From contig SUUK01000006.1 in assembly GCA_015062535.1 (NCBI GenBank), positions 36,916 through 100,915 of the forward strand: a stretch of DNA of 64,000 nucleotides, read 5' to 3'. Each line of letters opens with the position of its first letter. The stretch's first letter is position 1. The stretch is from Alphaproteobacteria bacterium (GTDB lineage: Bacteria > Pseudomonadota > Alphaproteobacteria > RF32 > CAG-239). The notes under the pieces are model-generated. The model had not been told where the DNA came from. It searched no databases and saw only the letters and a list, made by a program, of their open reading frames with translations. Made by a program: the position numbers and the translations under genes. Below are positions 35,720 to 44,220 of this stretch, piece by piece.

Positions 35720-36679
35720 TTATCTTAAAGAATTAATTTTGTTTTGAAGATCATCAAAACTTCTACCATAGAAAGGTTCGCCATTTATAAACAACATAGG
35801 CACACCATTAATGCCAAGAACTTGAGACAAAGCATCAATATCTTGAACACCTCTACGAATTTTCTTTTCTTCAATCATCTTCTTTACTTCATCAACATCT
35901 AATTCTTCATCAACAAGAATTTGGTTGATTGTTTCTTCATTCATATTAGGCAAAGTCATAATCCCTTCAAACACTGGCAAGAATTTACCTTTTTCAAATG
36001 CCGCCAATGAAACCTTTGCCGCATATTGCGAATGTTCTGTCATAAAGTATAAAGGGTTAAATACAAATTTAACATCATCATTTTTCTTAATAAGTTCAGC
36101 CAAAACAGGTGCTAAAGCCTTACAATGCCCACAAGCAAAATCAAAAAATTCTACAACTGTAATTTTTGCATCCTTAGGACCAATAAATGGAGCAACATCA
36201 CCATTTGCCATCTTATCCCAGTTGTCTTTATACTTTTGATTTTCATCAACCTTATTATTTTCTTCAACATTTGGCTCTTCTGTTACCTCATCTTCTGTTA
36301 CTTCAATTTTCACATTTCCTAATATGAGATTTTTAACTCTCTCATCTTCCATAACCAAATCAGCAATAAAAGAAGCATTATTTCTAACATATTCTTCCAT
36401 TGCTCTAGGATTATTATCAAGATAATTTGCAATTTGTTTTTCTAATTCTTCTACACCAATGGTTGAAAAAGATTTTATTGTTTCACCAAAGTTTTCACTT
36501 TTTGCAATTTTTTCTAAAATAAGCTTTGGATTATTTTCAATATATTGAGCAACTTTTGCTTCAATTAATTTATCTTGCTTTGCTATTCTCTCAGGACATT
36601 TATCATACAAATAAATAGCCCCTCCAGCGATAGCACAAAAAGCAACTCCCATAAACAATGTCTTTAATACTGCTTTCAT
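35720..36679 (-). CDS. DsbA-family thiol-disulfide oxidoreductase with N-terminal helical extension
   Basis: The 319-residue protein is exported or membrane-anchored (hydrophobic segment about 5-25). Residues 40-120 hold repeated helical units (A-Q-Y-I-E-N-N-P-K-L-I-L-E and A-N-Y-L-D-N-N-P-R-A-M-E-E), as in ScsC/Com1-type proteins whose stalk makes oligomers. An acidic linker follows (about 125-150), then a thioredoxin fold with the active site C-G-H-C at 183-186 and a cis-Pro loop G-I-N-G-V-P-M. It probably acts as an isomerase or oxidase in the periplasm. The hairpin array lies upstream. Confidence 0.87.
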   Translation of the reverse strand: MKAVLKTLFMGVAFCAIAGGAIYLYDKCPERIAKQDKLIEAKVAQYIENNPKLILEKIAKSENFGETIKSFSTIGVEELEKQIANYLDNNPRAMEEYVRNNASFIADLVMEDERVKNLILGNVKIEVTEDEVTEEPNVEENNKVDENQKYKDNWDKMANGDVAPFIGPKDAKITVVEFFDFACGHCKALAPVLAELIKKNDDVKFVFNPLYFMTEHSQYAAKVSLAAFEKGKFLPVFEGIMTLPNMNEETINQILVDEELDVDEVKKMIEEKKIRRGVQDIDALSQVLGINGVPMLFINGEPFYGRSFDDLQNKINSLR

Positions 36680-36952
36680 AAATCTAAATCCCTCAAAAAA
36701 AAATAATAAACTACACTAAAAATCTAGCAGATTCGTAAATCATTGCAACCAATTTTATTTTTCTTAAACAAAAAACTTGACTTTTAAAATATTTAATATA
36801 AAACGAAGCTACTTTTGAATTATTCATACATTATTATACATAGAGTATCTAGTTTGCCAAAATAAAATATACTCTACTAACATTTTTATCACAACGCCAA
36901 CATTTTTTGTTTGCTCTTGTGTCGTAAAAATGTGTCTCGAATGGTTAAGAGC
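36680..36952. other. AT-rich leader of the hairpin-array region
   Basis: This non-coding stretch lies between the DsbA-like start and the first hairpin. It holds A/T runs and a TATACA near 36835 that could be a -10, but no well-spaced -35 is evident. No gene or known repeat is seen. Confidence 0.4.
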
Positions 36953-37452
36953 AAAACAGTCCCCTTGTGAAAGGCGACTGTTTTAAAAAGAGATTACAAC
37001 CACATTTTTTAATGTGAATATATATATACCACTGTTTACGTTTTCTGGCCATAAAAAATCATTCTCCTTGTGAAAGGCGACTAATTCACTGATTCAATTT
37101 AGGCATTTTGTTTAATTGTAAAACAGTCCCCTTGTGAAAGGCGACTGTTTTTTCTAAGACTACAATAAAACCAGCAATGGTTACTATATATTTTCTTACT
37201 CTTTCTTGTCACGTTTTTCTAAGTCGTGAGTTTTCATAGTAAAACAGTCCTCTTGTGAAAGCCGACTGTTTTTAAATTAGAGTAATACTATTTTTTTCCT
37301 AGATATAAAACAGCTAGCTTGTGAAAGTTGGCTGTTTTCAAAAGAAACAAATCAACCAGTAATGGTTACAACATATTTTTTGCTCTAGTTCGTTAATGTT
37401 TCAAATCTGTGTTTGAAAATCCAACAGCCCGCTTGTGAAAGTAGGCTGTTTT
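36953..37452. repeat. Array of six 32-nt hairpin repeats with a constant GUGA-capped core
   Basis: Six units start at 36953, 37056, 37120, 37241, 37307 and 37421. All have the core CTTGTGAAAG, which folds as a CUU/AAG stem capped by GUGA, a GNRA tetraloop. Units 1 and 3 are identical over 32 nt. The outer stem is AACAGTC/GACTGTT in units 1, 3 and 4, and AACAGC/GCTGTT in units 5 and 6, so both arms change together; unit 2 has a weak outer stem. Spacers alternate long and short (71, 32, 89, 34 and 82 nt). Several units end in T runs like terminators. No coding frame crosses the array. Confidence 0.85.
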
Positions 37453-37496
37453 TTTTGCTCAATTTTATTTTTTTTAAATCTAAAAAAAATAAACAC

Positions 37497-37862
37497 CTAA
37501 TCCGACCATCCTTTTATGGTAACGATAACATCTTTCATTCTACTAAAAAAAGTTGCTGTACTGCTAAAATACCTGCTTTTTAAATTATTCTTTTCATGAA
37601 TATCACCAATTCCAGGCGCAACATTATACATTCCAAGATAAAGAAAAAAAGAAACCAAACAAACAACAAGCCACCTTAGCTTTTTTCCGAGGGCAAAAAA
37701 CAACAACGAAAAAAACGAAACAACCCCTGCAATAAAATAAACACTATAAATAACAACATTGGCGCTCTTGGTCAATTCTAAATCTTCCATAATAAATAGA
37801 CCAACAACGCCAACTGCCAAAAACTTTAAAAGAAAAAGAGTTATAGTAAGCAAAATAAACAT
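37497..37862 (-). CDS. Small multispan membrane protein, unknown function
   Basis: The 121-residue product has three hydrophobic segments (about 2-25, 34-58 and 64-85) and a soluble C-terminal part of about 35 residues. AAAGGAG precedes the ATG. It lies 28 bp downstream of the GT8 gene and may share its transcript. No family is recognised. Confidence 0.6.
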   Translation of the reverse strand: MFILLTITLFLLKFLAVGVVGLFIMEDLELTKSANVVIYSVYFIAGVVSFFSLLFFALGKKLRWLVVCLVSFFLYLGMYNVAPGIGDIHEKNNLKSRYFSSTATFFSRMKDVIVTIKGWSD

Positions 37863-37890
37863 ATTATATCTCCTTTTCTTTTAAGCTATT

Positions 37891-38961
37891 TTAAGATAGT
37901 TTTGGAAGTGGGGTATAATATTTATACCACAATTTCTGCAACATATAAAAGAAATCAGTTTTTTCAACTTCTATACCAAGAGGTTTTTTAGAAGACGCAA
38001 AGTGAATAATTGTCGCCCCACTAAATACATCTTCATAACTCTTCCAATCTTTGCCATAAAATTCTGCTAATTTACTAATTGGATTATGTGCAAAAAAGAA
38101 ATTCATTGTATTAAATTTCACATCCATAAGTTGAACTTTATCACCCACAACAACATTAAGCGCATCTTGGTCCATATATGTACGGAAGTTATTATTTGTA
38201 TAGTCTTCTAGCTTTTGAATTATACCATCTTTACGAATTTTATCCAAATTCATAAGCATCACACCACTATTAAAATAAAATCCTCTTTCCTCAAGATTTA
38301 ATTCTAATACATGTTTATTTTCAAAAAACCAAGAAGGATCTTTTACAACTGCCAAATAATTGTCACCAAGATTAATTTTATACAGTTCATTTAAATCATG
38401 CAAAACCAAAATATCAGAATCAACATAAAGTGCCTTATCAAGCTCAGGTAATTGCTCTGCGATATAATACTTTAACAAAGATGCTTTAGAAACATGAGTA
38501 TCCCTAATATAGAACAAATCAATTTGTTTTTGCTCTAAAACTCTAACATTAACATTTTCACCTTTAAGAGCTTCCAAAGCTTCTTTATCACCATCTTGAA
38601 GAGCAATAGTCATAACATGAAAATTGTAAACACTATCAGGACACTTTGTCTCTTTTGCAGAATTAATTGCAACTCTTGTAAAGTCCATATAGTTAGCATC
38701 AGTAATCAAAACTATATCAACGTCCCCGCTAACCCCTTCACAATTTTGAGGCTTAATTTTCAAATCAAAATCATAACTTGTATAGTCATCTAAAGAAGAA
38801 ACACTTTCTAGTTTTTCGATATTATCAAGCTCTTGTCTTTTATTCTTACTTGCAATTTTTTCAAAATAAGAAGCTACCAACAAAAGTACCATAATTGCAA
38901 CAAGCAAAATATTTGCAAAAATAACCCATTTCATACCCGGATCTTTTTTTTCGTCACTCAT
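37891..38961 (-). CDS. Family 8 glycosyltransferase with N-terminal membrane anchor
   Basis: The 356-residue protein has an N-terminal span (about 12-33) and then a GT8 domain of the LPS glycosyltransferase/glycogenin type. Evidence: D-I-V-L-I-T-D-A-N-Y near 82, L-Y-V-D-S-D-I-L-V-L near 177 (the D-x-D metal site), F-N-S-G-V-M-L-M-N near 230, M-D-Q-D-A-L-N near 268, and a C-terminal I-I-H-F-A metal/UDP phrase. AGGAG precedes the ATG. GT8 enzymes use UDP-glucose or UDP-galactose; an N-terminal anchor is unusual and is shared with the GT2 and RgpF-like proteins here. Confidence 0.87.
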   Translation of the reverse strand: MSDEKKDPGMKWVIFANILLVAIMVLLLVASYFEKIASKNKRQELDNIEKLESVSSLDDYTSYDFDLKIKPQNCEGVSGDVDIVLITDANYMDFTRVAINSAKETKCPDSVYNFHVMTIALQDGDKEALEALKGENVNVRVLEQKQIDLFYIRDTHVSKASLLKYYIAEQLPELDKALYVDSDILVLHDLNELYKINLGDNYLAVVKDPSWFFENKHVLELNLEERGFYFNSGVMLMNLDKIRKDGIIQKLEDYTNNNFRTYMDQDALNVVVGDKVQLMDVKFNTMNFFFAHNPISKLAEFYGKDWKSYEDVFSGATIIHFASSKKPLGIEVEKTDFFYMLQKLWYKYYTPLPKLS

Positions 38962-38997
38962 AACAAACTCCTAAAATTTTCGATAAATCAAATTAAA

Positions 38998-39765
38998 TTA
39001 CATCTTAAGCTTCAAATTACCCCACCCTGTTTTAGGTTTTTGAGGTTCTTTATTTTCTTCAACTTCTTTAACTTTTTGATCTTCAGCTTGTTTTTGTTTT
39101 TTTTCTAACACATAAGATTCTTCTTCATCTTTAGCTTCAGCATTGGCAACCGTCTGCTTAACAATAGCCGGAGATAAAAATGCTTCTCTTGTTTTATCAA
39201 ACTGCCCAATAACATCATCTATAACAGCCTGTTTTACATTAAAAGATTTATATCTTCCCCCATAAAATATTGTAAACGAAGGACAAGGGCTAGACAATAA
39301 AACATCAACAAAATCAACACCTCTAACAAAACGAAGCATAACTTGAGGCTCGATTCTGCAATTTGCTTTTGTAGTTATGATATTTGGGCTTCTAGTAAAC
39401 AAAGCTTCATAAGATGTCGTAATCACATTATAATCAAGCTCACCGCAATAATCTACAATCTTGTAATTACCAATACTATATCCCGCATCACCTTTTGCCC
39501 TTTTTTCTATATGATAGCAAAACACTTGTTCTGGATTATGTATATTATATGCAGCAACCTCTGGAATAACCTCTATAATTTGTGGGATAATATTTTTTTG
39601 CATACTACGAATAGCATGCTCTGACCTCTCACCCAAAGAATTAAATTCATCTTCAGGCAATAACTCTTCTAAATACTCAAAACCTTGTAGTTCAGAAGGA
39701 ACTTCCGCAACAACATTCTTAGCTCCCATCAAAAGAGCCAACATCATTATTAAAACTTTTAGCAT
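38998..39765 (-). CDS. Exported protein of unknown function
   Basis: From the ATG at 39765 (AAGGAG six bases upstream; an ATG at 39771 directly follows that site) the product has about 255 residues. It begins with a cleavable signal (M-M-L-A-L-L-M-G-A-K-N-V-V-A-E), carries five cysteines in the mature part that could form disulfides, and ends in a charged Lys/Glu tail. I do not recognise the family. It lies 36 bp upstream of the GT8 gene on the same strand, so the two may be co-transcribed. Confidence 0.65.
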   Translation of the reverse strand: MLKVLIMMLALLMGAKNVVAEVPSELQGFEYLEELLPEDEFNSLGERSEHAIRSMQKNIIPQIIEVIPEVAAYNIHNPEQVFCYHIEKRAKGDAGYSIGNYKIVDYCGELDYNVITTSYEALFTRSPNIITTKANCRIEPQVMLRFVRGVDFVDVLLSSPCPSFTIFYGGRYKSFNVKQAVIDDVIGQFDKTREAFLSPAIVKQTVANAEAKDEEESYVLEKKQKQAEDQKVKEVEENKEPQKPKTGWGNLKLKM

Positions 39766-39875
39766 AAACATCTCCTTAAAAGTATACTAAAGCATACTCC
39801 AATTAGAGTTAAAAAAACGTTTAAACTAAAGGCTAAAAATTTTTGTTCATCCTCTTTACTTAAAAAAACTTCACA

Positions 39876-40208
39876 TTATCTTTCTTGGACAACTTCTTTT
39901 GTTTGGCTTTTTTGCTTTTCTTTAGTCTCTTTAATTGCATTAAAAATCACTTTACGAGTTGCTTCATCAGCCATAAAAACAGCACTTCTACCATGTTCGT
40001 TTTTTTGATTAACATCTGCGCCACGTCTTACTAAAAGGTCAACTGTTTCTCTCTTAAAGCAACAAACAGCCGCCATAACCGGTGTCATACCATGTTCATT
40101 ACAAGAATTTATATCAACGCCTTCATCAAGCAACTTTTTAACCACATCAACATTGCCCTCTGCTGCTGCTTTTCTTAATTCTTCATTTTTATCTACACTA
40201 TCAGCCAT
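39876..40208 (-). CDS. Short ankyrin-repeat protein
   Basis: The 110-residue protein has about two and a half ankyrin repeats (A-A-A-E-G-N-V-D-V-V-K-K-L-L-D-E-G-V-D-I, then T-P-V-M-A-A-V and R-G-A-D-V-N-Q-K-N-E-H-G) and a Lys/Glu-rich tail. It lacks the N-terminal head found in the other ankyrin proteins of the window and does not have their shared promoter, so it is a separate branch. GGGAG precedes the ATG. The ligand is unknown. Confidence 0.82.
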   Translation of the reverse strand: MADSVDKNEELRKAAAEGNVDVVKKLLDEGVDINSCNEHGMTPVMAAVCCFKRETVDLLVRRGADVNQKNEHGRSAVFMADEATRKVIFNAIKETKEKQKSQTKEVVQER

Positions 40209-40295
40209 AATCTCTCTCCCACTTTTATCAACTATAACTAATCTATAATATCATATTTTAAAGCCTTTTACAAGACTTTTCGAACCAAAACTTTC

Positions 40296-41297
40296 CTATT
40301 TTGCTAAAAATCTCTTTTTTACCCCAGTATAAACCAAGTGATACATAACCGAAACAAGCAAAGTTATACAAAAAAATGTAAGATATGTAATAGGTTTAGC
40401 CCCATTTACCGGAAAATGATACAAAATAAACGAATGAAACATAAAAATCTCAAGCGTAATCCCCTCAAAAATCAAAAATAAACGCTTTGACAAGATTTTA
40501 CTTACAATTCCATTGGTATAAGCCAAAACCATAACAAGCCCCAAACCAATCCCAACAAAAAATATTCTATATCCCCCATTAAAGAAATAACAACAAACCC
40601 AATAAAGCAAAAACATCAAAACTTGAATAGCGCTAATTTCAAAACCCTTTGCCTTTTCTTTCAAATATTCATTAACCGAATTTTTTGAGCCAAACCAAAC
40701 ACCCAAAATATAAGCCATTGCATAATTTAATGATTGGATAAAAGGATTACAATGTAAATCCAAATACACATACCTTCTTTCATTAATAACCACATATTCA
40801 AAAAACAAGCGCACCACAAAAATAGCCACAAAAAGCATCCAAACTCTCTTTACCCCTTTAACAATACCAGCCAAACCAGGAGTTATCAAATAGCAAAACA
40901 GCAAAGCACTCAAAAACCAAGATACATTATTAAAACTAAACTCCGTATCCACAAACCAAGCATGCAACAAAGAAAGATTTAACCCACCAATAGAAAGCTT
41001 ATACCCTAAAGGTTTTAACACCCAAAATTCCACAAAAAACAACTGCAATAAAAACGTTATCAAATGAACTGGATAAAAACGCCAAAGCTTGCCATAAATC
41101 ACCTTAAACCCACTTAAAAGCGAATAATCTTCAAACTTTTCATGATAGTTATAAGCCATCAAAAAACCCGAAATAATAAACAATATTTCAACCATTCTTG
41201 CACAAAGATCAAATGCCGGTACCAATCCCATATGACAAGCAAGTACCCCAAATACAGCCATAACCTTTAAACCCGATAATGATTGAATACGTCCCAT
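40296..41297 (-). CDS. Acyltransferase 3 family membrane protein
   Basis: The 333-residue protein has about ten spans and matches the acyltransferase-3 family (OafA/WecH/NodX), which O-acylates surface sugars. The start, L-S-G-L-K-V-M-A-V-F-G-V-L-A-C-H, contains the conserved His, and E-I-L-F-I-I-S-G-F-L-M-A (about 33-45) is the family F-F-x-x-S-G-F motif. It has no C-terminal SGNH domain. GGGGG precedes the ATG. It lies with RgpF-like and GT8 genes, consistent with decoration of a surface glycan. Confidence 0.87.
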   Translation of the reverse strand: MGRIQSLSGLKVMAVFGVLACHMGLVPAFDLCARMVEILFIISGFLMAYNYHEKFEDYSLLSGFKVIYGKLWRFYPVHLITFLLQLFFVEFWVLKPLGYKLSIGGLNLSLLHAWFVDTEFSFNNVSWFLSALLFCYLITPGLAGIVKGVKRVWMLFVAIFVVRLFFEYVVINERRYVYLDLHCNPFIQSLNYAMAYILGVWFGSKNSVNEYLKEKAKGFEISAIQVLMFLLYWVCCYFFNGGYRIFFVGIGLGLVMVLAYTNGIVSKILSKRLFLIFEGITLEIFMFHSFILYHFPVNGAKPITYLTFFCITLLVSVMYHLVYTGVKKRFLAK

Positions 41298-41480
41298 TTT
41301 ACCCCCTAAAACACCTAGATAAAATCATAAATTATGCTTTAAGATATTTCTTTTCTAAATAATAGTCAACTTTATCTTTCCAGTACCTTAAAAACACGCA
41401 CCTATTCTTTTATCAACTTTTCCCTAAAGCTCATATCATAACCTAATCACTATAAGAAGCCCCATTTGCCTTTCTCTATA

Positions 41481-42359
41481 TTAAATATTTTTTATAACCC
41501 CGCTCATTTTTATATCATCATAAGTTCTTTTATGATTTTTCTCTAAATACTCTAAAAGTTCGCCCGTTAAATCTCCATTCTTAATTTCCGTACTTAAAAA
41601 GAACTTTCTTTTAATAAACTGATTTTGATATTTTTTTATATACTCTAGCGGATATATGCTAGGATTTGCTAAAACATCTTCATCATCAACCTTCCCAACT
41701 CTTGGCAAATAACTTTTATAATAATACCCCTTTCCTCGAAGATATTGAGTAAACTCCATTTCATATTTTCTAACATAATCAAAGTGTTCTTCTTGATGTT
41801 TAATTGATAAAATAAACTCTCCAAATCCTTTATCATTAAAAACCTCTTTTCTAAACACCATAAAATAGCTTTGAATATGTGGCATACCATACATAGCCAA
41901 ACTATTACCCCAAAAACCAATATTTTTATTCTCACCCATTTTCTTAAACATTGGCTTAAAAGAGCTTATTGGCGCATATGTCGAATCATTTGCCAAAATA
42001 AGTTCATCAGCTTTATCCAAATATCCATTATTCTTAAGCCATACATACCCTCTCTTATAAGAACCCCAGTCATACTCATTATGTCTTTTGTGTTCCATAT
42101 ATAAGATGTTTATGCTGTAAAGTTTTTTTTCTTCACCATCTTTAAGCTTGCTATCTGCAATATAAACAATCCCGTCACAAACCTCATCAAGCCCTTTAAG
42201 ATAAGTTACAACATACGGCTCAATAACCCCATCTTTATTATATCCTGCAAAAACCGCATACCTCTTAGGTTTGTTCATAAAACATAAAATACAAACAACC
42301 GCTATTAAAAGCCCTAATATACCAACAAACAATTTTTGCTTGTTAACAAAAAAGGCCAT
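41481..42359 (-). CDS. RgpF-like polysaccharide biosynthesis protein, paralogue 3
   Basis: The 292-residue protein has an N-terminal anchor (about 10-28) followed by an RgpF (rhamnan synthesis F) type domain: Y-A-V-F-A-G-Y-N-K-D-G-V-I, E-Y-D-W-G-S-Y-K-R-G-Y near 102, and L-I-L-A-N-D-S-T-Y-A-P near 125 with its N-D-S motif. Its ATG shares a base with the stop of the middle paralogue (TAATG). Residues about 32-120 are almost identical to those of the first paralogue, while the rest is diverged. The sugar used is unknown. Confidence 0.82.
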   Translation of the reverse strand: MAFFVNKQKLFVGILGLLIAVVCILCFMNKPKRYAVFAGYNKDGVIEPYVVTYLKGLDEVCDGIVYIADSKLKDGEEKKLYSINILYMEHKRHNEYDWGSYKRGYVWLKNNGYLDKADELILANDSTYAPISSFKPMFKKMGENKNIGFWGNSLAMYGMPHIQSYFMVFRKEVFNDKGFGEFILSIKHQEEHFDYVRKYEMEFTQYLRGKGYYYKSYLPRVGKVDDEDVLANPSIYPLEYIKKYQNQFIKRKFFLSTEIKNGDLTGELLEYLEKNHKRTYDDIKMSGVIKNI

Positions 42360-43282
42360 TATCTTGCTTCCTCTAAATATGGCGACTTAATTTTTTCCAA
42401 ATGACGAAGCAATTCTTTATAAGATTTATGACTATTTTTTCTAAGCCAATTAAACACCAATCGTCTAGGCTCTTTAACAATTAATCTATTCGTAAAAGTC
42501 CGCATTTTTAATAAAGGCAAATTATGTTGAGACAACATCGTCAAAGGATAGCAATGTTTATCATTTAGCTCTAAATAACTCAAACTTTCATAATCAATAT
42601 ATGTTGCATGACTAAAACCTAATTCCTCAAAATACTTCGTAAAAGGCACCTCATATGTATAAGCAACCGCCATTCCATCTCTTTGCTTTTTAACCCCACT
42701 CAAATACTGACTAAATTCATCACTACCATACACCTTAGGACTAAACACCATAAAATAACTTTGAATATGATAAGTCCCATCTTTATTTGCTGTAATCCCA
42801 TAAAAATCTACATCTTTTTCCATCATATCTTTTAGTATTGGCTTAAAAGACGGCTTAACAGCAATCGTCGAATCATTTGCTAAAATAACAAAAGGAGAAT
42901 TAGCATTTTTATCTATCGCCACATTCTTTTTCAAAAACTCAAATCCCCTCTTATAAGACCCCCAGTCATATTCCCCATGTTTGTACGCAATAACATGATT
43001 AACATAAGGTTTTAATTTTCTAATCTCCTTTTTAGATATAGGATTATCTGTTACATAAATAATATTTGGCGATATCTCCTTTAAGCGCCTTAAATAACTA
43101 GTCACATAATCAGAAATCACTCCATCATCAGAATAAGCAGCAAAAATTGTTGTATTTTTATTTGCCTTTAAAGGACTTAGGCTAACATTTACATCTCTAA
43201 CACTAAAATAGTCAACTATAATGCCAACAAGCACAAGCACCATACAAAGTAAAATAATTATTCTATTTTTCAAATAATTCAT
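42359..43282 (-). CDS. RgpF-like polysaccharide biosynthesis protein, paralogue 2
   Basis: The 307-residue middle member of the trio has an N-terminal span (about 7-26) and the RgpF-like phrases G-E-Y-D-W-G-S-Y-K-R-G-F and V-I-L-A-N-D-S-T-I-A, then Y-H-I-Q-S-Y-F-M-V-F. It is clearly more diverged than the flanking two copies. AAGGA precedes the ATG. It is coupled to the next gene by a TAATG overlap. Confidence 0.82.
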   Translation of the reverse strand: MNYLKNRIIILLCMVLVLVGIIVDYFSVRDVNVSLSPLKANKNTTIFAAYSDDGVISDYVTSYLRRLKEISPNIIYVTDNPISKKEIRKLKPYVNHVIAYKHGEYDWGSYKRGFEFLKKNVAIDKNANSPFVILANDSTIAVKPSFKPILKDMMEKDVDFYGITANKDGTYHIQSYFMVFSPKVYGSDEFSQYLSGVKKQRDGMAVAYTYEVPFTKYFEELGFSHATYIDYESLSYLELNDKHCYPLTMLSQHNLPLLKMRTFTNRLIVKEPRRLVFNWLRKNSHKSYKELLRHLEKIKSPYLEEAR

Positions 43283-43283
43283 C

Positions 43284-44171
43284 TTATTTTCCTTGCTTTA
43301 ATAACATATCTTTTAATCTTGGATGCTTAGCCTCAACAATATTTTCATATATTTTAGGAGAATTTACTTTCAAATACTTTAATAACTCCTCAATGTTTTC
43401 CAAAATCATCAATTTTTCAGTAAAAGTTCTGCGCTTTAAAAACTGGTGATTATATTTGCTAATTATTGTTAGAGGATAAGAGTTCTTATCTGAGATAGGA
43501 AGATACCCTAACTTTTTATATGGCATATAGCTATCCCATTTATACCCCAAATTTTGCAAATATGGTGTAAGCTTTGTTTCATACTCTACAATGTAATAAG
43601 AATTATCCGGCTTTGTTGTCACACTCTCAATAAATGGATCAAGCAATCTTGACTTTAAAACAGATTTATTAAACACCAAAAAATAGCTCTGCAAATGTCT
43701 TGTAAATTGAGTATTTTGGCTTGCCCCCCAAAAATCTATCTCTCTTCTTTTCTCCATTTCCTTAAACATTGGCTTAAAAGATGTAATTGGCGCATATGTC
43801 GAATCATTTGCTAAAATAAGCGCACTCGCTTTATCCAAATAACCTTTATCTCTAAGCCATACATACCCTCTCTTATATGACCCCCAGTCATACTCATTAT
43901 GTCTTTTGTGTTCCATATGTAAGATATTTATGCCGTAAAGCTTTTTTTCCTCACCCTCTTTAAGATTGCTATCTGCAATATAAACAATCCCATCACAAAC
44001 CTCATCAAGCCCTTTAAGATAGGTTACAACATACGGCTCAATAACCCCATCTTTATTATATCCTGCAAAAACCGCATAACGAACTGGACGAGTAAAAACA
44101 TACGACAAAACTGTAGCCACTATAACAACAAGCAACAAAACCAGAGCATGAAATATTTTTTTATTAGGCAA
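43284..44171 (-). CDS. RgpF-like polysaccharide biosynthesis protein, paralogue 1
   Basis: The domain is RgpF-like: Y-A-V-F-A-G-Y-N-K-D-G, E-Y-D-W-G-S-Y-K-R-G-Y, L-I-L-A-N-D-S-T-Y, and L-Q-S-Y-F-L-V-F. The frame runs to an ATG at 44231 inside the lpxA end, but a terminator (44178-44201) lies in that extension. A TTG at 44171 behind GGGGG gives P-N-K-K-I-F-H-A-L-V-L-L-L, which lines up with the N-terminus of paralogue 3, so I place the start there (295 residues). It is first of three tandem copies. Confidence 0.72.
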   Translation of the reverse strand: MPNKKIFHALVLLLVVIVATVLSYVFTRPVRYAVFAGYNKDGVIEPYVVTYLKGLDEVCDGIVYIADSNLKEGEEKKLYGINILHMEHKRHNEYDWGSYKRGYVWLRDKGYLDKASALILANDSTYAPITSFKPMFKEMEKRREIDFWGASQNTQFTRHLQSYFLVFNKSVLKSRLLDPFIESVTTKPDNSYYIVEYETKLTPYLQNLGYKWDSYMPYKKLGYLPISDKNSYPLTIISKYNHQFLKRRTFTEKLMILENIEELLKYLKVNSPKIYENIVEAKHPRLKDMLLKQGK

Positions 44172-44177
44172 AATAAA

Positions 44178-44201
44178 CCCCCATCTTTTGTTAGATGGGG
44201 G
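44178..44201 (-). terminator. Terminator after lpxA
   Basis: CCCCCATCT pairs with AGATGGGGG around a 6-nt loop. On the minus strand it is followed by TTTATTTT. It lies about 20 bp past the lpxA stop, separating lpxA from the RgpF-like genes. Confidence 0.8.
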
Positions 44202-44220
44202 TAGTTTAATAAATTTTCTT

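Noticed and set aside
36953..37452. CRISPR array
   Set aside because: The repeats are palindromic and of roughly right length, but spacers vary from 32 to 89 nt, the long spacers resemble each other, and no cas gene lies in the window.
41669..41935. 88-residue minus-strand frame inside an RgpF-like gene
   Set aside because: It is an out-of-frame shadow of paralogue 3, without its own start site.
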